Origin: Burkholderia plantarii
GTDB lineage: Bacteria > Pseudomonadota > Gammaproteobacteria > Burkholderiales > Burkholderiaceae
Reading direction: 5' to 3'
DNA: 64,000 nucleotides
NCBI RefSeq assembly: GCF_001411805.1
Contig: NZ_CP007213.1
Location: forward strand, 744,001 to 808,000
Positions 46,901 through 52,602 of the stretch are shown one piece after another; the first letter of the stretch is position 1; each line of letters opens with the position of its first letter. Under the pieces are notes generated by a model. That model was not told where the DNA came from, ran no database searches, and saw only the letters and a list, made by a program, of their open reading frames with translations. The position numbers were made by a program, and so were the translations under genes.

Positions 46901-48747
46901 GTCGAGAGTCCGGTAGAGAGCGAACCCACACTGGCCGAAGTCGACGACGACAGCGATGAAACATTACTGTTGGTGGTCGACAAGCCACTGGAAATCGAGG
47001 TCACGCCAGTCGAAAGCGACGAAACAGTGCTGTTGGTGGACGACAGTCCCGACGAGAGCGAGCTTACCGAACTGCTCGCGGTTGCCAGGCCGGTGGAGAG
47101 CGAGCCGACGCTGGTCGAGGTCGATGACGATAGCGACGAGACGTTGCTATTGGTCGTCGACAGGCCACTGGAAATCGACGTTACACCAGTCGAAAGCGAC
47201 GAAACGGTACTGTTGGTAGTCGACAGCCCGGTTGAAAGCGAGCCGACGCTTGTCGAAGCCGAAGACGAGAGTGAGGAGACGTTGCTATTGGTCGTGCTGA
47301 GTCCACTGGACAGCGATGCAGCACCAGTCGACAGCGACGAAATGGAACTGCTCGTCGTGGAGATGCCGGAGGAAAGCGACGCCACGTTGCTGTTGGTCGT
47401 CGACAAACCCGTGGAAAGCGAGCCAACGCTGGTCGAAGCCGATGTCGACAGCGACGAAACATTGCTGTTGGTCGTGCTGAGCCCGCTGGACAGCGACGTG
47501 GCGCCTGTCGACAGCGAAGCCACCGAACTATTGGTCGTGCTCAGCCCACTCGAAATCGAAGTCACCCCGGTCGACAGCGAAGCCACCGTACTACTGGTCG
47601 TCGACAACCCCGTAGACAACGACCCCACACTCGTCGAAGTGGAAGACGACAACGAAGCCACATTGCTGTTCGCGGTGCTCAACCCGCTCGAAATCGAAGT
47701 CACCCCCGTCGAGAGCGACGCCACCGAACTATTGGCGGTCGACAGCCCGGTGGAAATCGACGTCACGCGGCTGTTGGCGGTCGACAGGCCGCTCGAGGTG
47801 GCCGTCGACAGGCTCGTGATCGAACTCGTGGTGGTGCTCAGGCCGGTGCTGAGCTGCGAGACCGTCACGGCGTCGGTGCCGGCCGAGCCGTCGGCGACGT
47901 TGGTGATGCGGCGCAGCGTGGACGCCGAGCCGACCGATACCTCGGAGCCCGGCGCGGCCTGGTCGGTCAGGAAGCCGGTGGTGGTGGGCGCGGTGGCGGC
48001 GGTGGTGCTGCCGGCGCCGAGCGCGACGCTGTTGGCGTATTGCGCGCTGGCGTTCGGGCCGACGGCCGTTGCGAACGATGCCGAGGCCGTCGCGCCGGCG
48101 CCGGCCGCGAGCGACGAGGTTGCCGTGGCCACCGAGAAGCGCCCGATCGCGACCGAGGTGGCGCCGGACGCGGTGGCACCGCCGGTGCCCGAACTGTCGC
48201 CGCCGCCGATGGCGATGGAACTGGTGCCGGTCGCGCGCGTGTCGTTGCCGAGCGCGCTGGCGCCCAGGCCGGTCGCGCCGGAACCGGAGCCGAGCGCGAC
48301 GGCGCTCGAGGCGGTGGCGAACGAATTGTGACCGAACACGGTCGAGTAGATGCCGGTGGCGGTCGCGCCGTTGCCGAGCGCCATCGAGGTCGTGCCGGTG
48401 GCCGTCGATCCGTAGCCGAGCGTGATCGAGGCGGCGCCGGTCGAGGTCGAATTCGATCCGATGGCGATCGTGCCGGTGCCGGTGGCAATCGTGTTGCTGG
48501 GCGTATACACGCCCAGCACGGCCGCGTTGCCGCCGATGGCGATCGCGGAAGTGCTGGTGGTCGCGCCACCGCCGGTCGCGTATTGCGCCTCCACCACGTT
48601 GTTGCCGGCACCCGCCACCAGCACCGCGGTCGTCACCGCCTTGGCCACTGCCGATTTATTCGGCTTGCCCTTCGCTGAATCGATTTCCGACGCGGCCACC
48701 CACGCGCCGAGAGATTCATTCCAGATCGATCGGTAGTTACGATTCAT
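37897..48747 (-). CDS. giant trimeric autotransporter adhesin (YadA/BpaA type)
   Basis: A 3,616-residue trimeric autotransporter. Residues 1-50 are the extended signal peptide, starting MNRNYRSIWNESLGAWVAAS, the ESPR of type Vc secretion. Residues about 55-270 are a YadA-like head of SxAIG-type repeats (SIAIG, SVALG). A neck at 279-299 (RRITNVADGSAGTDAVTVSQ) leads to a coiled-coil stalk of about 2,830 residues made of SLSTGLSTTNSNVS-like units. After residue 3130 come a short head segment (DSVAIGPNA), a neck (STDAVNGSQL), more stalk, a last head/neck (QVTNVAPGTEGTDAVNVNQL), a coiled coil and the four-strand membrane anchor ending GYGYSW. GGAGAA precedes the ATG. It reaches the surface as a trimer and likely mediates attachment. 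An opposite-strand frame of about 9 kb is a composition shadow. Confidence 0.95.
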   Translation of the reverse strand: MNRNYRSIWNESLGAWVAASEIDSAKGKPNKSAVAKAVTTAVLVAGAGNNVVEAQYATGGGATTSTSAIAIGGNAAVLGVYTPSNTIATGTGTIAIGSNSTSTGAASITLGYGSTATGTTSMALGNGATATGIYSTVFGHNSFATASSAVALGSGSGATGLGASALGNDTRATGTSSIAIGGGDSSGTGGATASGATSVAIGRFSVATATSSLAAGAGATASASFATAVGPNASAQYANSVALGAGSTTAATAPTTTGFLTDQAAPGSEVSVGSASTLRRITNVADGSAGTDAVTVSQLSTGLSTTTSSITSLSTATSSGLSTANSRVTSISTGLSTANSSVASLSTGVTSISSGLSTANSNVASLSSSTSTSVGSLSTGLSTTSSTVASLSTGVTSISSGLSTTNSSVASLSTGATSLSSGLSTTNSNVSSLSTSASTSVGSLSTGLSTTNSNVASLSSGISTTSSSISSLSTGAASLSSGLSTTNSNVSSLSSSASTSVGSLSTGLSTTNSTVSSLSTGVTSISSGLSTTNSNVSSLSSSTSTSVGSLSTGLATASSSVSSLSSGLSSTNSTVSSLSTGVTSISSGLSTTNSNVSSLSSSTSASVGSLSTGLSTTNSNVASLSSGISTTSSSISSLSTGAASLSSGLSTTNSNVLSLSSSTSTSVGSLSTGLSTTSSSVTSLSSGLSTTNSSVGSISTGLSTTNSSVGSLSTGLSTTNSTVSSLSTGVTSISSGLSTTNSNVSSLSSSTSTSVGSLSTGLSTASSSVTSLSSGLSTTNSSVGSLSSSTSTSVGSLSTGLSTTNSNVASLSSGISTTSSSISSLSTGAASLSSGLSTTNSNVFSLSSSTSTSVGSLSTGLSTTSSSVTSLSSGLSTTNSSVGSLSSSTSTSVGSLSTGLSTTNSNVASLSSGISTTTSSISSLSSGVTSLSSGLSTTNSNVSSLSSSTSTSVGSLSTGLSTTNSNVASLSSGISTTSSSISSLSTGAASLSSGLSTTNSNVSSLSSSASTSVGSISTGLSTTNSSVGSLSTGLSTTNSTVSSLSTGVTSISSGLSTTNSNVSSLSSSTSTSVGSLSTGLSTTNSNVASLSSGISTTSSSISSLSTGAASLSSGLSTTNSNVSSLSSSTSTSVASLSTGLSTTSSSVTSLSSGLSTTNSSVGSLSSSTSTSVGSLSTGLSTASSSVTSLSSGLSTTNSSVGSLSSSTSTSVGSLSTGLSTVNSNVTSLSSGLSSTNSNVASLSSSTSTSIGSLSTSAASLSTGLSTANSNVSSLSTSASTSVGSLSTGLSTTNSNVSSLSSGLSTTTSSISSLSSGVTSLSSGLSTTNSNVSSLSSSTSTSVGSLSTGLATTNSNVTSLSSSVSTGLSTTNSNVSSLSSSTSTSVGSLSTGLSTTNSNVASLSSSVSTGLSTTNSNISSLSSSTSTSVGSLSTGLSTTNSNVTSLSSSVSTGLSTTNSNVSSLSSSTSTSVGSLSTGLSTTNSNVTSLSSSVSTGLSTTNSNVSSLSTSTSTSVGSLSTGLASTNSNVASLSSSTSTGIGSLSTGLSTTNSSVTSLSAGLSSTNSSVSSLSSGLSSTTSSVSSLSSGVTSLSSGLSTTNSNVSSLSSSTSTSVGSLSTGLSTTNSNVSSLSSGLSTTNSNVSSLSSSTSTSVGSLSTGLATTNSNVTSLSSSTSTGIGSLSTGLSSTNSTITSLSSSTSTSVDSLSSGLSTTNSNVTSLSSSASTGISSLSTSIGSLSTGVGSLSTGIGSLSTGLSSTNSTVSSLSSSTSTSVGSLSTGLSTTNSNVSSLSSSTSTSVGSLSTGLSTTNSNVSSLSSGLSTTNSNVSSLSSSTSTSVGSLSTGLSTTNSNVTSLSSSASTGISSLSTSIGSLSTGVGSLSTGIGSLSTGLSSTNSTVSSLSSSTSTSVGSLSTGLSTTNSNVSSLSSSASTSVASLSSGLSTTNSNVSSLSSGLSTTNSSVASLSSGLSSTNSNVTSLSSGLSTTNSNVDSLSTGLSTTNSNVSSLSSGLSTTNSNVSSLSSSTSTSVGSLSTGLSTANSNITSLSSSTSTSVGSLSTGLSTTNSNVSSLSSSTSTSVGSLSTGLSTTNSNVTSLSSGLSTTNSNVGSLSSSVSTGLSTTNSNVSSLSSGLSTTNSNVTSLSSSVSTGLSTTNSNVSSLSSGLSTTNSNVSSLSSSTSTSVGSLSTGLSTTNSNVTSLSSSVSTGLSTTNSNVSSLSSGLSTTNSNLGSLSTGLSTTNSNVGSLSTGLSTTNSNVSSLSSSTSTSVGSLSTGLSTANSNVTSLSSGLSTTNSSVGSLSTGLSTTNSNVTSLSSGLSTTNSSVGSLSTGLSTTNSNVGSLSSSVSSGLSTANSNVSSLSSSTSTSVGSLSTGLSTANSNVSSLSSGLSTTNSSVGSLSSSVSTGLSTTNSNVSSLSSGLSTTNSNVGSLSTGLSTTNSNVTSLSSGLSTTNSNVSSLSTATDSLSTGLSTTNSNVSSLSSGLSTTNSSVGSLSTGLSTTNSNVSSLSSGLSSTNSSVGSLSSSTSTSVESLSTGLSTTSSSVTSLSSGLSTTNSSVGSLSTGLSSTNSNVTSLSSGLSTANSSVGSLSTGLSSTNSNVSSLSSSTSTSVESLSTGLSTTNSSVTSLSSGLSTTNSSVGSLSTGLSSTNSNVSSLSSGLSTTDSNVGSLSSSVSTGLSTTNSNVSSLSTGLSTTNSSVGSLSSGLSTTNSNVSSLSSSTSTSVGSLSTGLSTTNSSVTSLSSGLSATNSSVGSLSTGLSTTNSNVSSLSSGLSTTNSSVGSLSSSVSTGLSTTNSNISSLSSSTSTTVGSLSTGLSTTNSSVTSLSSGLSTTNSSVGSLSTGLSSTNSNVSSLSSGLSTTNSSVSSLSTATGSLSTGLSTTNSNVSSLSSGLSTTDSNVGSLSSSVSTGLSTTNSNVSSLSTGLSTTNSSVGSLSTGLSSTNSNVSSLSSGLSATNSSVGSLSSGLSTTNSNISSLSSSTSTSVGSLSTGLSTTNSSVTSLSSGLSTTTSSVGSLSTGLSSTNSNVASLSSGLSTTTSSVGSLSTGLSTTNSNVSSLSSSTSTSVGSLSTGLATTNSNVASLSTGLSTTTSSISSLSTITGSLSTGLVTTNSNLTSLSTSTSSSVSSLSTSVSSIANSSGKVGNGMAAALGGGATYDPATGTITPPSYTTYKANGTTANVDNVGAALDSINSSGARYFHTNSAGLDSIATGVDSVAIGPNAVANIDNSIAIGSGSVATVATPVGSATVGGMTFGSFAGNNPVGTFNIGGPGLERQLTGLAAGRVSATSTDAVNGSQLFQTNAAVASLSTSINNAANSMSSSVASLSTSTSTAMSSLSSSTSTAVGSLSTGASATTSSVASLSTSTSTTTGSLSTGLSTTSSSVASLSTSTSSGLGSLSTSLSSTNTSVASLSSGLGTVSTAVASLSSAADNNTTRSLSSGGYAADMSKPGAQAPAVTAGSNSVALGQGSTDDGRSNVVSVGSSTQQRQVTNVAPGTEGTDAVNVNQLSALSTSMSQSFAGQQSQINTLGTQLTQTQQALQQTDTMARQGIAAATALTMLPQVEPGKTINVAVGVARFAGQSGMAFGASAHVTTNGILKLGIGVSGQNKTYGVGYGYSW
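39340..47850 (-). repeat. Ser/Thr/Asn-rich stalk repeats of the adhesin (7-, 11- and 14-residue units)
   Basis: About 8.5 kb codes for an almost unbroken series of units that begin SLS. The commonest are SLSTGLSTTNSNVS (14 residues, two heptads), SLSSSTSTSVG (11, a hendecad) and SLSTGAA or SLSTSI (about 7). Leu/Val/Thr fall at coiled-coil a and d positions (L2, L6, T9, V13 of the 14-mer), so the array should form a long trimeric rod with a polar surface. A larger block of about 75 residues recurs several times. Unit counts follow from length only (about 200 units). The same peptides are coded by many different synonymous codons. Confidence 0.9.
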
Positions 48748-48866
48748 GATGGCGGTTCTCCACGGGGCCGCGCGCACGCCATGAAATCATTGGCGCTTGT
48801 CCATGATGTGCGGGGAAATCGGTCAATGGCGCAGATCTTATTGGAGGCAGCTAATATCTAATGAAA

Positions 48867-48899
48867 ACAACTGCAAACTGAAAGTTCACAACTGCAAAC
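48867..48899. promoter_or_regulatory. two direct repeats of a 12-bp sequence, 21 bp apart
   Basis: ACAACTGCAAAC occurs at 48867-48878 and 48888-48899. The 21-bp phase is two helical turns, so a regulator could bind both on one DNA face. They lie 120-150 bases upstream of the adhesin start. Confidence 0.45.
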
Positions 48900-49016
48900 C
48901 ATTGTGTTGGATCGCGGTTTGGCAGGGTGTTAAATTTGTTCAACTTCTCCACCTGACGCTTGCTGGCAAGCACGCAGATACCATTGGTGCGACTTGAGAA
49001 GGCGTGCTATGTGTTG

Positions 49017-49046
49017 ATATAAAAGGATTTTATCAGTACTTTACAA
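49017..49046 (-). promoter_or_regulatory. possible sigma70 promoter for the adhesin operon
   Basis: On the minus strand TTGTAA (49046-49041) and TTATAT (49022-49017) are separated by 18 bases in an AT-rich section. Use of it would give a leader of about 260 bases. Based on sequence likeness only. Confidence 0.3.
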
Positions 49047-49608
49047 ATTTGTTACATGTGAGGTGGCGCGGCGGGATTTGACAAATAGTCAATTTTCGAC
49101 GTGATGGCGTGGTTGCTGGATTTGTAAAAATGATAAATACGGTTTCGTGGCTTTCCGATTAATCGTGGAATCGGAAACTATTTTATTGTCAATTTAATTA
49201 ATGTGAACGGATTGCCGTAAATCGACAATTGGGGAGCGGTTGAAATGGAATTTGGTGCCTGATTCGAGGTTGGATGCAGTCGAAATTTCCGGGTAAGCCG
49301 ATGCCGAAGACGGCGATATTTCCGGATGGTCGATGAAATTATCGGGAAAACCCGGCATGAATTCCCGGCGGCGCCGTCGTCCTCCGGCGGCCTTGATTCG
49401 CGGCCGGCGCCGCCGCCGGGATGCATGAAGGGGGACGATCGATATCCGCCGCCGCACGCGGGGTGCAAGGCCGCCGACGTAGGAGAGGAGCGCTCGGCGT
49501 CACGCCTTGTGGCGGTTCGGAATCAGGGTGCGGTGTCCGCGCCGGGAACCCGGCGCCGGCGTGAAGCGGGCAGCGTGCGAGGCATGCCGCGCCGCTTCGC
49601 GGTGGCGG

Positions 49609-50508
49609 TCACTTCCGGATGAACTTCAGCGCGAGCCGCGCCATGCGCGGCACGAACTTCGGGCGCAGCAGGCGCGGATCGTAGCCGGCCATGCGCCGTT
49701 CGTTTTCGGCGAGGCACAGCTCGATCAGGTCGCGTGGCTTCAGCGAGTTGCTCACGGTGGCGGCGGCGTTGGCCGGAAAGTTCGCGTCGTGGGCCACGCC
49801 GTCGGGGTCGATGCCGCGCGCGATGCCGATGCGATCGCGAATCAGCGTGATCCAGATGGCGGCGACGCGCAGGAAGAACCACGGCCGCTTCCACCACGGC
49901 AGGTTGCGCCAGTACCACGCGTACCAGTTCACGAAGAACAGGATGTGACGGCCTTCCTCCTGGATCACCGGCTCGAAGGTATCGACGAGTGCCTCGGGGA
50001 AGAAGCCGGACTGCTGGGCCGAGCGGAACAAGCCGAACGCGAAGAAGCTGTCGATGCACTCGCTGAAGCCGGTCAGCACCCAGGCCCATTCGGGATCGGC
50101 GGGCGGCGGGTAGGGCGGCTCTGCCGCCAGCTCGATGCCGTAGGTGGCGACCAGCTTCGACAGCACGACCTTGTGGCGCGCCTCTTCCTCGCCGTCCATG
50201 GTCAGTGCGGCGCGCAGCAGCGGATCGTCGAGGGTGGCCGCGAAGGTGGCGACGCGGATCGATGCGCGGCCTTCGGTCTGCACCGCGATGTCCCAGATCG
50301 GCAGCGAGGTGAGCCGCTTCAGTTCGGCCGCGGACAGCGGCGGCCAGTCGATGACGGCGGGCTTGTAAGGGTTGTGGGTGTCGAGCAGCATCCGGCAGAA
50401 CATCTGCTTGTGGGCTTCCGAGCCCAGGCGGATCGGGCCGGCGCTGTCATGCGCCCAGTTACGCATGGCGTGGTCGGCCGCCTGCTCGTGCTGTAGCGTG
50501 TCGGACAT
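49609..50508 (-). CDS. ferritin-like diiron protein
   Basis: A 299-residue protein with the complete four-helix diiron pattern: E79 (QTEGRA), E109-x-x-H112 (EEEARH), E150 (FSECIDSF) and E185-x-x-H188 (QEEGRH). It contains an aromatic, possibly membrane-associated section after the last ligand (WYAWYWRNLPWWKRPWFF). The arrangement of ligands is the same as in the polyyne-operon protein at 26712, but overall sequence similarity is low. The substrate is unknown. The start MSDTLQHEQ at 50508 is preferred over an ATG 17 codons upstream; neither has a good ribosome site. Confidence 0.82.
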   Translation of the reverse strand: MSDTLQHEQAADHAMRNWAHDSAGPIRLGSEAHKQMFCRMLLDTHNPYKPAVIDWPPLSAAELKRLTSLPIWDIAVQTEGRASIRVATFAATLDDPLLRAALTMDGEEEARHKVVLSKLVATYGIELAAEPPYPPPADPEWAWVLTGFSECIDSFFAFGLFRSAQQSGFFPEALVDTFEPVIQEEGRHILFFVNWYAWYWRNLPWWKRPWFFLRVAAIWITLIRDRIGIARGIDPDGVAHDANFPANAAATVSNSLKPRDLIELCLAENERRMAGYDPRLLRPKFVPRMARLALKFIRK

Positions 50509-50619
50509 GAGAATCGTCTTGCTGTCTGGCTTGAAATCATGATCGGCCCATTGTTGCATAGGCAGTCGATTTCGGTATTTTTCGGGCCAGGTCGATCGTT
50601 CCCGTCCGGCACGGGTTGT

Positions 50620-50835
50620 TCAGCTGTGGTCATCGATCCAGATGCGTCCCCAGCGCGAGGCGTAGGCGAGCGCGTGCGCTTCGTCGAAGAAGAAGTCGAT
50701 CGCGTCGAACGAATAGGCGCGGGGCGGCCCGGCCGTCGTCCTCTCGATCGTCAGGTTCGCGGCGAATAGCCCGTTCGGCTGCCGGGCGGCCGCGGGCGCC
50801 ATTTCGTAGCCTTTGTAGCGGATCGGACGAATCAT
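50620..50835 (-). CDS. small conserved protein, 71 aa
   Basis: Begins MIRPIRYKGYEMAPAAARQ and ends ASRWGRIWIDDHS. It reads as a compact alpha/beta domain (ERTTAGPPRAYSFDAIDFFFD) and resembles small hypothetical proteins common in Burkholderia. There is no signal peptide. The upstream in-frame ATG at 50946 adds basic, protein-unlike residues, so the internal ATG is used. The function is unknown. Confidence 0.65.
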   Translation of the reverse strand: MIRPIRYKGYEMAPAAARQPNGLFAANLTIERTTAGPPRAYSFDAIDFFFDEAHALAYASRWGRIWIDDHS

Positions 50836-51145
50836 TGCGTGTGAAGGAAAACGTGGAGTTCGCAGCGTAAGCGCGCCGGCCGCGCGGCGGAACCAATCTT
50901 TCCGGCGAAGCATATGCGCGGCGATCGGCGAATGCATATCGCGCAAGCAGGCGGCGCAAACGATGCGGCCGGCGCAATCGAGGCGGCTGCACGCGTTCGG
51001 TACGGAGGCAAGGGGATCGCGCGGGGGGGCAAGGTCGCCAGGCAGATCGGCGTGGGCCGCGAGCCGGCGCGAACGGGCGAAAGCGATGAGGCAGCCGGGC
51101 GCGAAAACCGCACCCGGCCCGGTGATTCAATGGTTCAGCGGCGGC
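50836..51145. other. intergenic region, no gene seen
   Basis: About 310 bases between two minus-strand genes. Open frames are short and Arg-rich. No clear regulatory structure is seen beyond a GCATATGC-like half palindrome near 50908. Confidence 0.35.
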
Positions 51146-51796
51146 TCAGTTCGACGCGAACTTCAGCACCGGCGCGAAGTCGCCGCCAGCGGCCACGGCG
51201 GTGGCGGCCCGGTGCGAGGCGAACGCGAGCGCGAATTCGGCCGCCTGCGCGCCGACCGTTTCCAGCTGGCCGGCCACCTTGGTGTCGGTGCAGGTGTCGG
51301 CGGTTTCGAAGCGCGTTTCGAGCGTGTTGACGGTGGCGCCGAACGGCGTGGGCCAGCCGCGCAGCGCGTGGACGATCGAGCGCAGCGAGGTCAGCACGGT
51401 GCCGGCGGCCTGCCAGCCGTAGGCCGTGACGATGCAGCCGACGGCACGGCCGTCGAGGTAGGGGCGCGGGTCGGCGCGCAGTTCCTCCAGCGTGTCGAGC
51501 GCGTTCTTGACGAGGCCGGACACGCCGCCGTGGTAGCCGGGCGTCGCGATGATCACGGCATCGGCGTCGCGCACGGCCTCGATCAGCTCGATCTGCGCGG
51601 CGCTGAGGCTGTTGTGTTCCGGCGCGTAGTGCGGCAGCGAATGCAGGAACGGGCCGTCGAACAGCCGGGTGCGTGCCCCGGCGGCCTGGGCACCGCGCAG
51701 CGCGAAGTTCAGCGCGCGCTCGGTGGACGAGGCCGCGCGGGTCGTCCCGCCGATACCGACGATGAACGGCCGGCGATGTTGGTCGAATGCAGTCAA
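51146..51796 (-). CDS. NADPH-dependent FMN reductase (flavodoxin-like)
   Basis: A 216-residue flavodoxin-fold reductase: the phosphate loop GIGGTTRAASSTERAL near residue 15, then the FMN-binding TPGYHGGVSGLVKNALD region near residue 90. Such enzymes supply reduced FMN or reduce quinones/azo compounds. A TTG start is proposed: GGGAG lies seven bases upstream and no ATG fits before the conserved first strand. A CDS running to the upstream ATG at 52192 would add 132 Arg/Pro-rich residues and is unlikely. Confidence 0.85.
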   Translation of the reverse strand: MTAFDQHRRPFIVGIGGTTRAASSTERALNFALRGAQAAGARTRLFDGPFLHSLPHYAPEHNSLSAAQIELIEAVRDADAVIIATPGYHGGVSGLVKNALDTLEELRADPRPYLDGRAVGCIVTAYGWQAAGTVLTSLRSIVHALRGWPTPFGATVNTLETRFETADTCTDTKVAGQLETVGAQAAEFALAFASHRAATAVAAGGDFAPVLKFASN

Positions 51797-52602
51797 GATG
51801 CGCTCCCGGGGATGCGGTGCCTGATCTCCAGGCTCGAACTGGCATGGTAACGAGGCCGAAGCGGGGCGGGAAACGACTTTTCGTTCTATCGATATGCCCG
51901 CCGGCGAGGCAAGCGGCGCCGGGCCGGCGCCGGCAGCCCGGCGGCCGCGGGCGCGTCGCACAGGTTGGGCCCGCCCCCCGGCCGTATCGGCGGAGCCTGT
52001 CGATGGAATCGCGTCGCGTCTTTTCGTTACGGAGGCGGGGCGCGTTCGCGCCTCGTCACCAGCCGGTGATCGATCGGTAATCCTCATGAAACAAGCGGAC
52101 ATGTGCGTGCGCAACGATATCGCCGGCATGCCGGCGGCCTGCTCGCGCGGCGGTGCATCGCGCCGCCCGATGCCGGTGCGACCGGGTTGCACCTCGCTTC
52201 ACGCCCGGCATCGCAACGGCATCGCAACGGCATCGCAACGGCATCGAACGATCGTGCGCCGAACGCCCGCATGCCCGCATCGGCGAACGGACATGATCTT
52301 GTCGAATTGCGACTTCGCGTTTTGTGGTTTTCCGTAGCGTGGCAGCGCCGCATCACGCGTTGACGCGGCGCATGATCCGGCACCGAAAGTCGCGCCGGCC
52401 GCAAGCTTTGGCGTGATGCGCTGCCGCAACGGCCCTGCCGGCGGCGGTCGGGCCGCGCCGGTGCTGGCGGAGCAGGACAAATGCCGGTGTCGTATTTGCG
52501 CAAGCGTCTGTCGGAATTCGTCGGCCCATGGCAGTTTTTTCTGGCAACCATTGAGGCACGCTCTGATGGTGTGAGCCCCTGCTACACGAGGAGAAGGTTT
52601 CG
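51797..52602. other. gene-free region upstream of the betaine/choline ABC locus
   Basis: About 800 bases with no convincing gene. It contains an 11-bp tandem repeat at 52207-52247. It also has a long-range inverted repeat (a GGCAGCGC...CATCACGC arm near 52340 and a GGCGTGATGCGCTGCC arm near 52420). It probably holds the promoters of the divergent FMN reductase and ABC genes. Confidence 0.45.
52207..52247. repeat. 11-bp tandem repeat, three full copies plus a partial
   Basis: GGCATCGCAAC at 52207-52217, 52218-52228 and 52229-52239, followed by GGCATCG at 52240-52246. The period of 11 is close to one DNA turn. It may be a replication-slippage repeat or an operator array. Confidence 0.75.

Larger units (their letters stand above)
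48748..49608. other. AT-rich gene-free region upstream of the adhesin
   Basis: The section 48830-49330 is distinctly AT-rich. No frame is convincing. It should contain the adhesin promoter and a long leader. It holds a pair of 12-bp direct repeats and a sigma70-like sequence on the minus strand (listed separately). An inverted TTGAC/GTCAA is at 49078-49092. Confidence 0.5.

Noticed and set aside
39340..47850. Stalk array considered as a CRISPR or satellite
   Set aside because: Units are in frame with a long coding sequence, vary in length (7, 11, 14 codons) and lack spacers, so they are protein repeats.
39317..48331. Open frame of about 3,000 codons on the plus strand opposite the adhesin stalk
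   Set aside because: The stalk unit length is a multiple of three bases and its Ser/Thr/Asn/Gly codons read as Asp/Glu/Leu/Val on the other strand without stops. There is no ribosome site, domain or signal, so it is a composition shadow.
49178..49468. Small minus-strand frames upstream of the adhesin
   Set aside because: Protein-unlike sequences, no ribosome site, in an AT-rich promoter region.
51797..52192. Longer N-terminus for the FMN reductase
   Set aside because: The added 132 residues are Arg/Pro-rich and unlike the family. A TTG start with GGGAG fits the known domain start.
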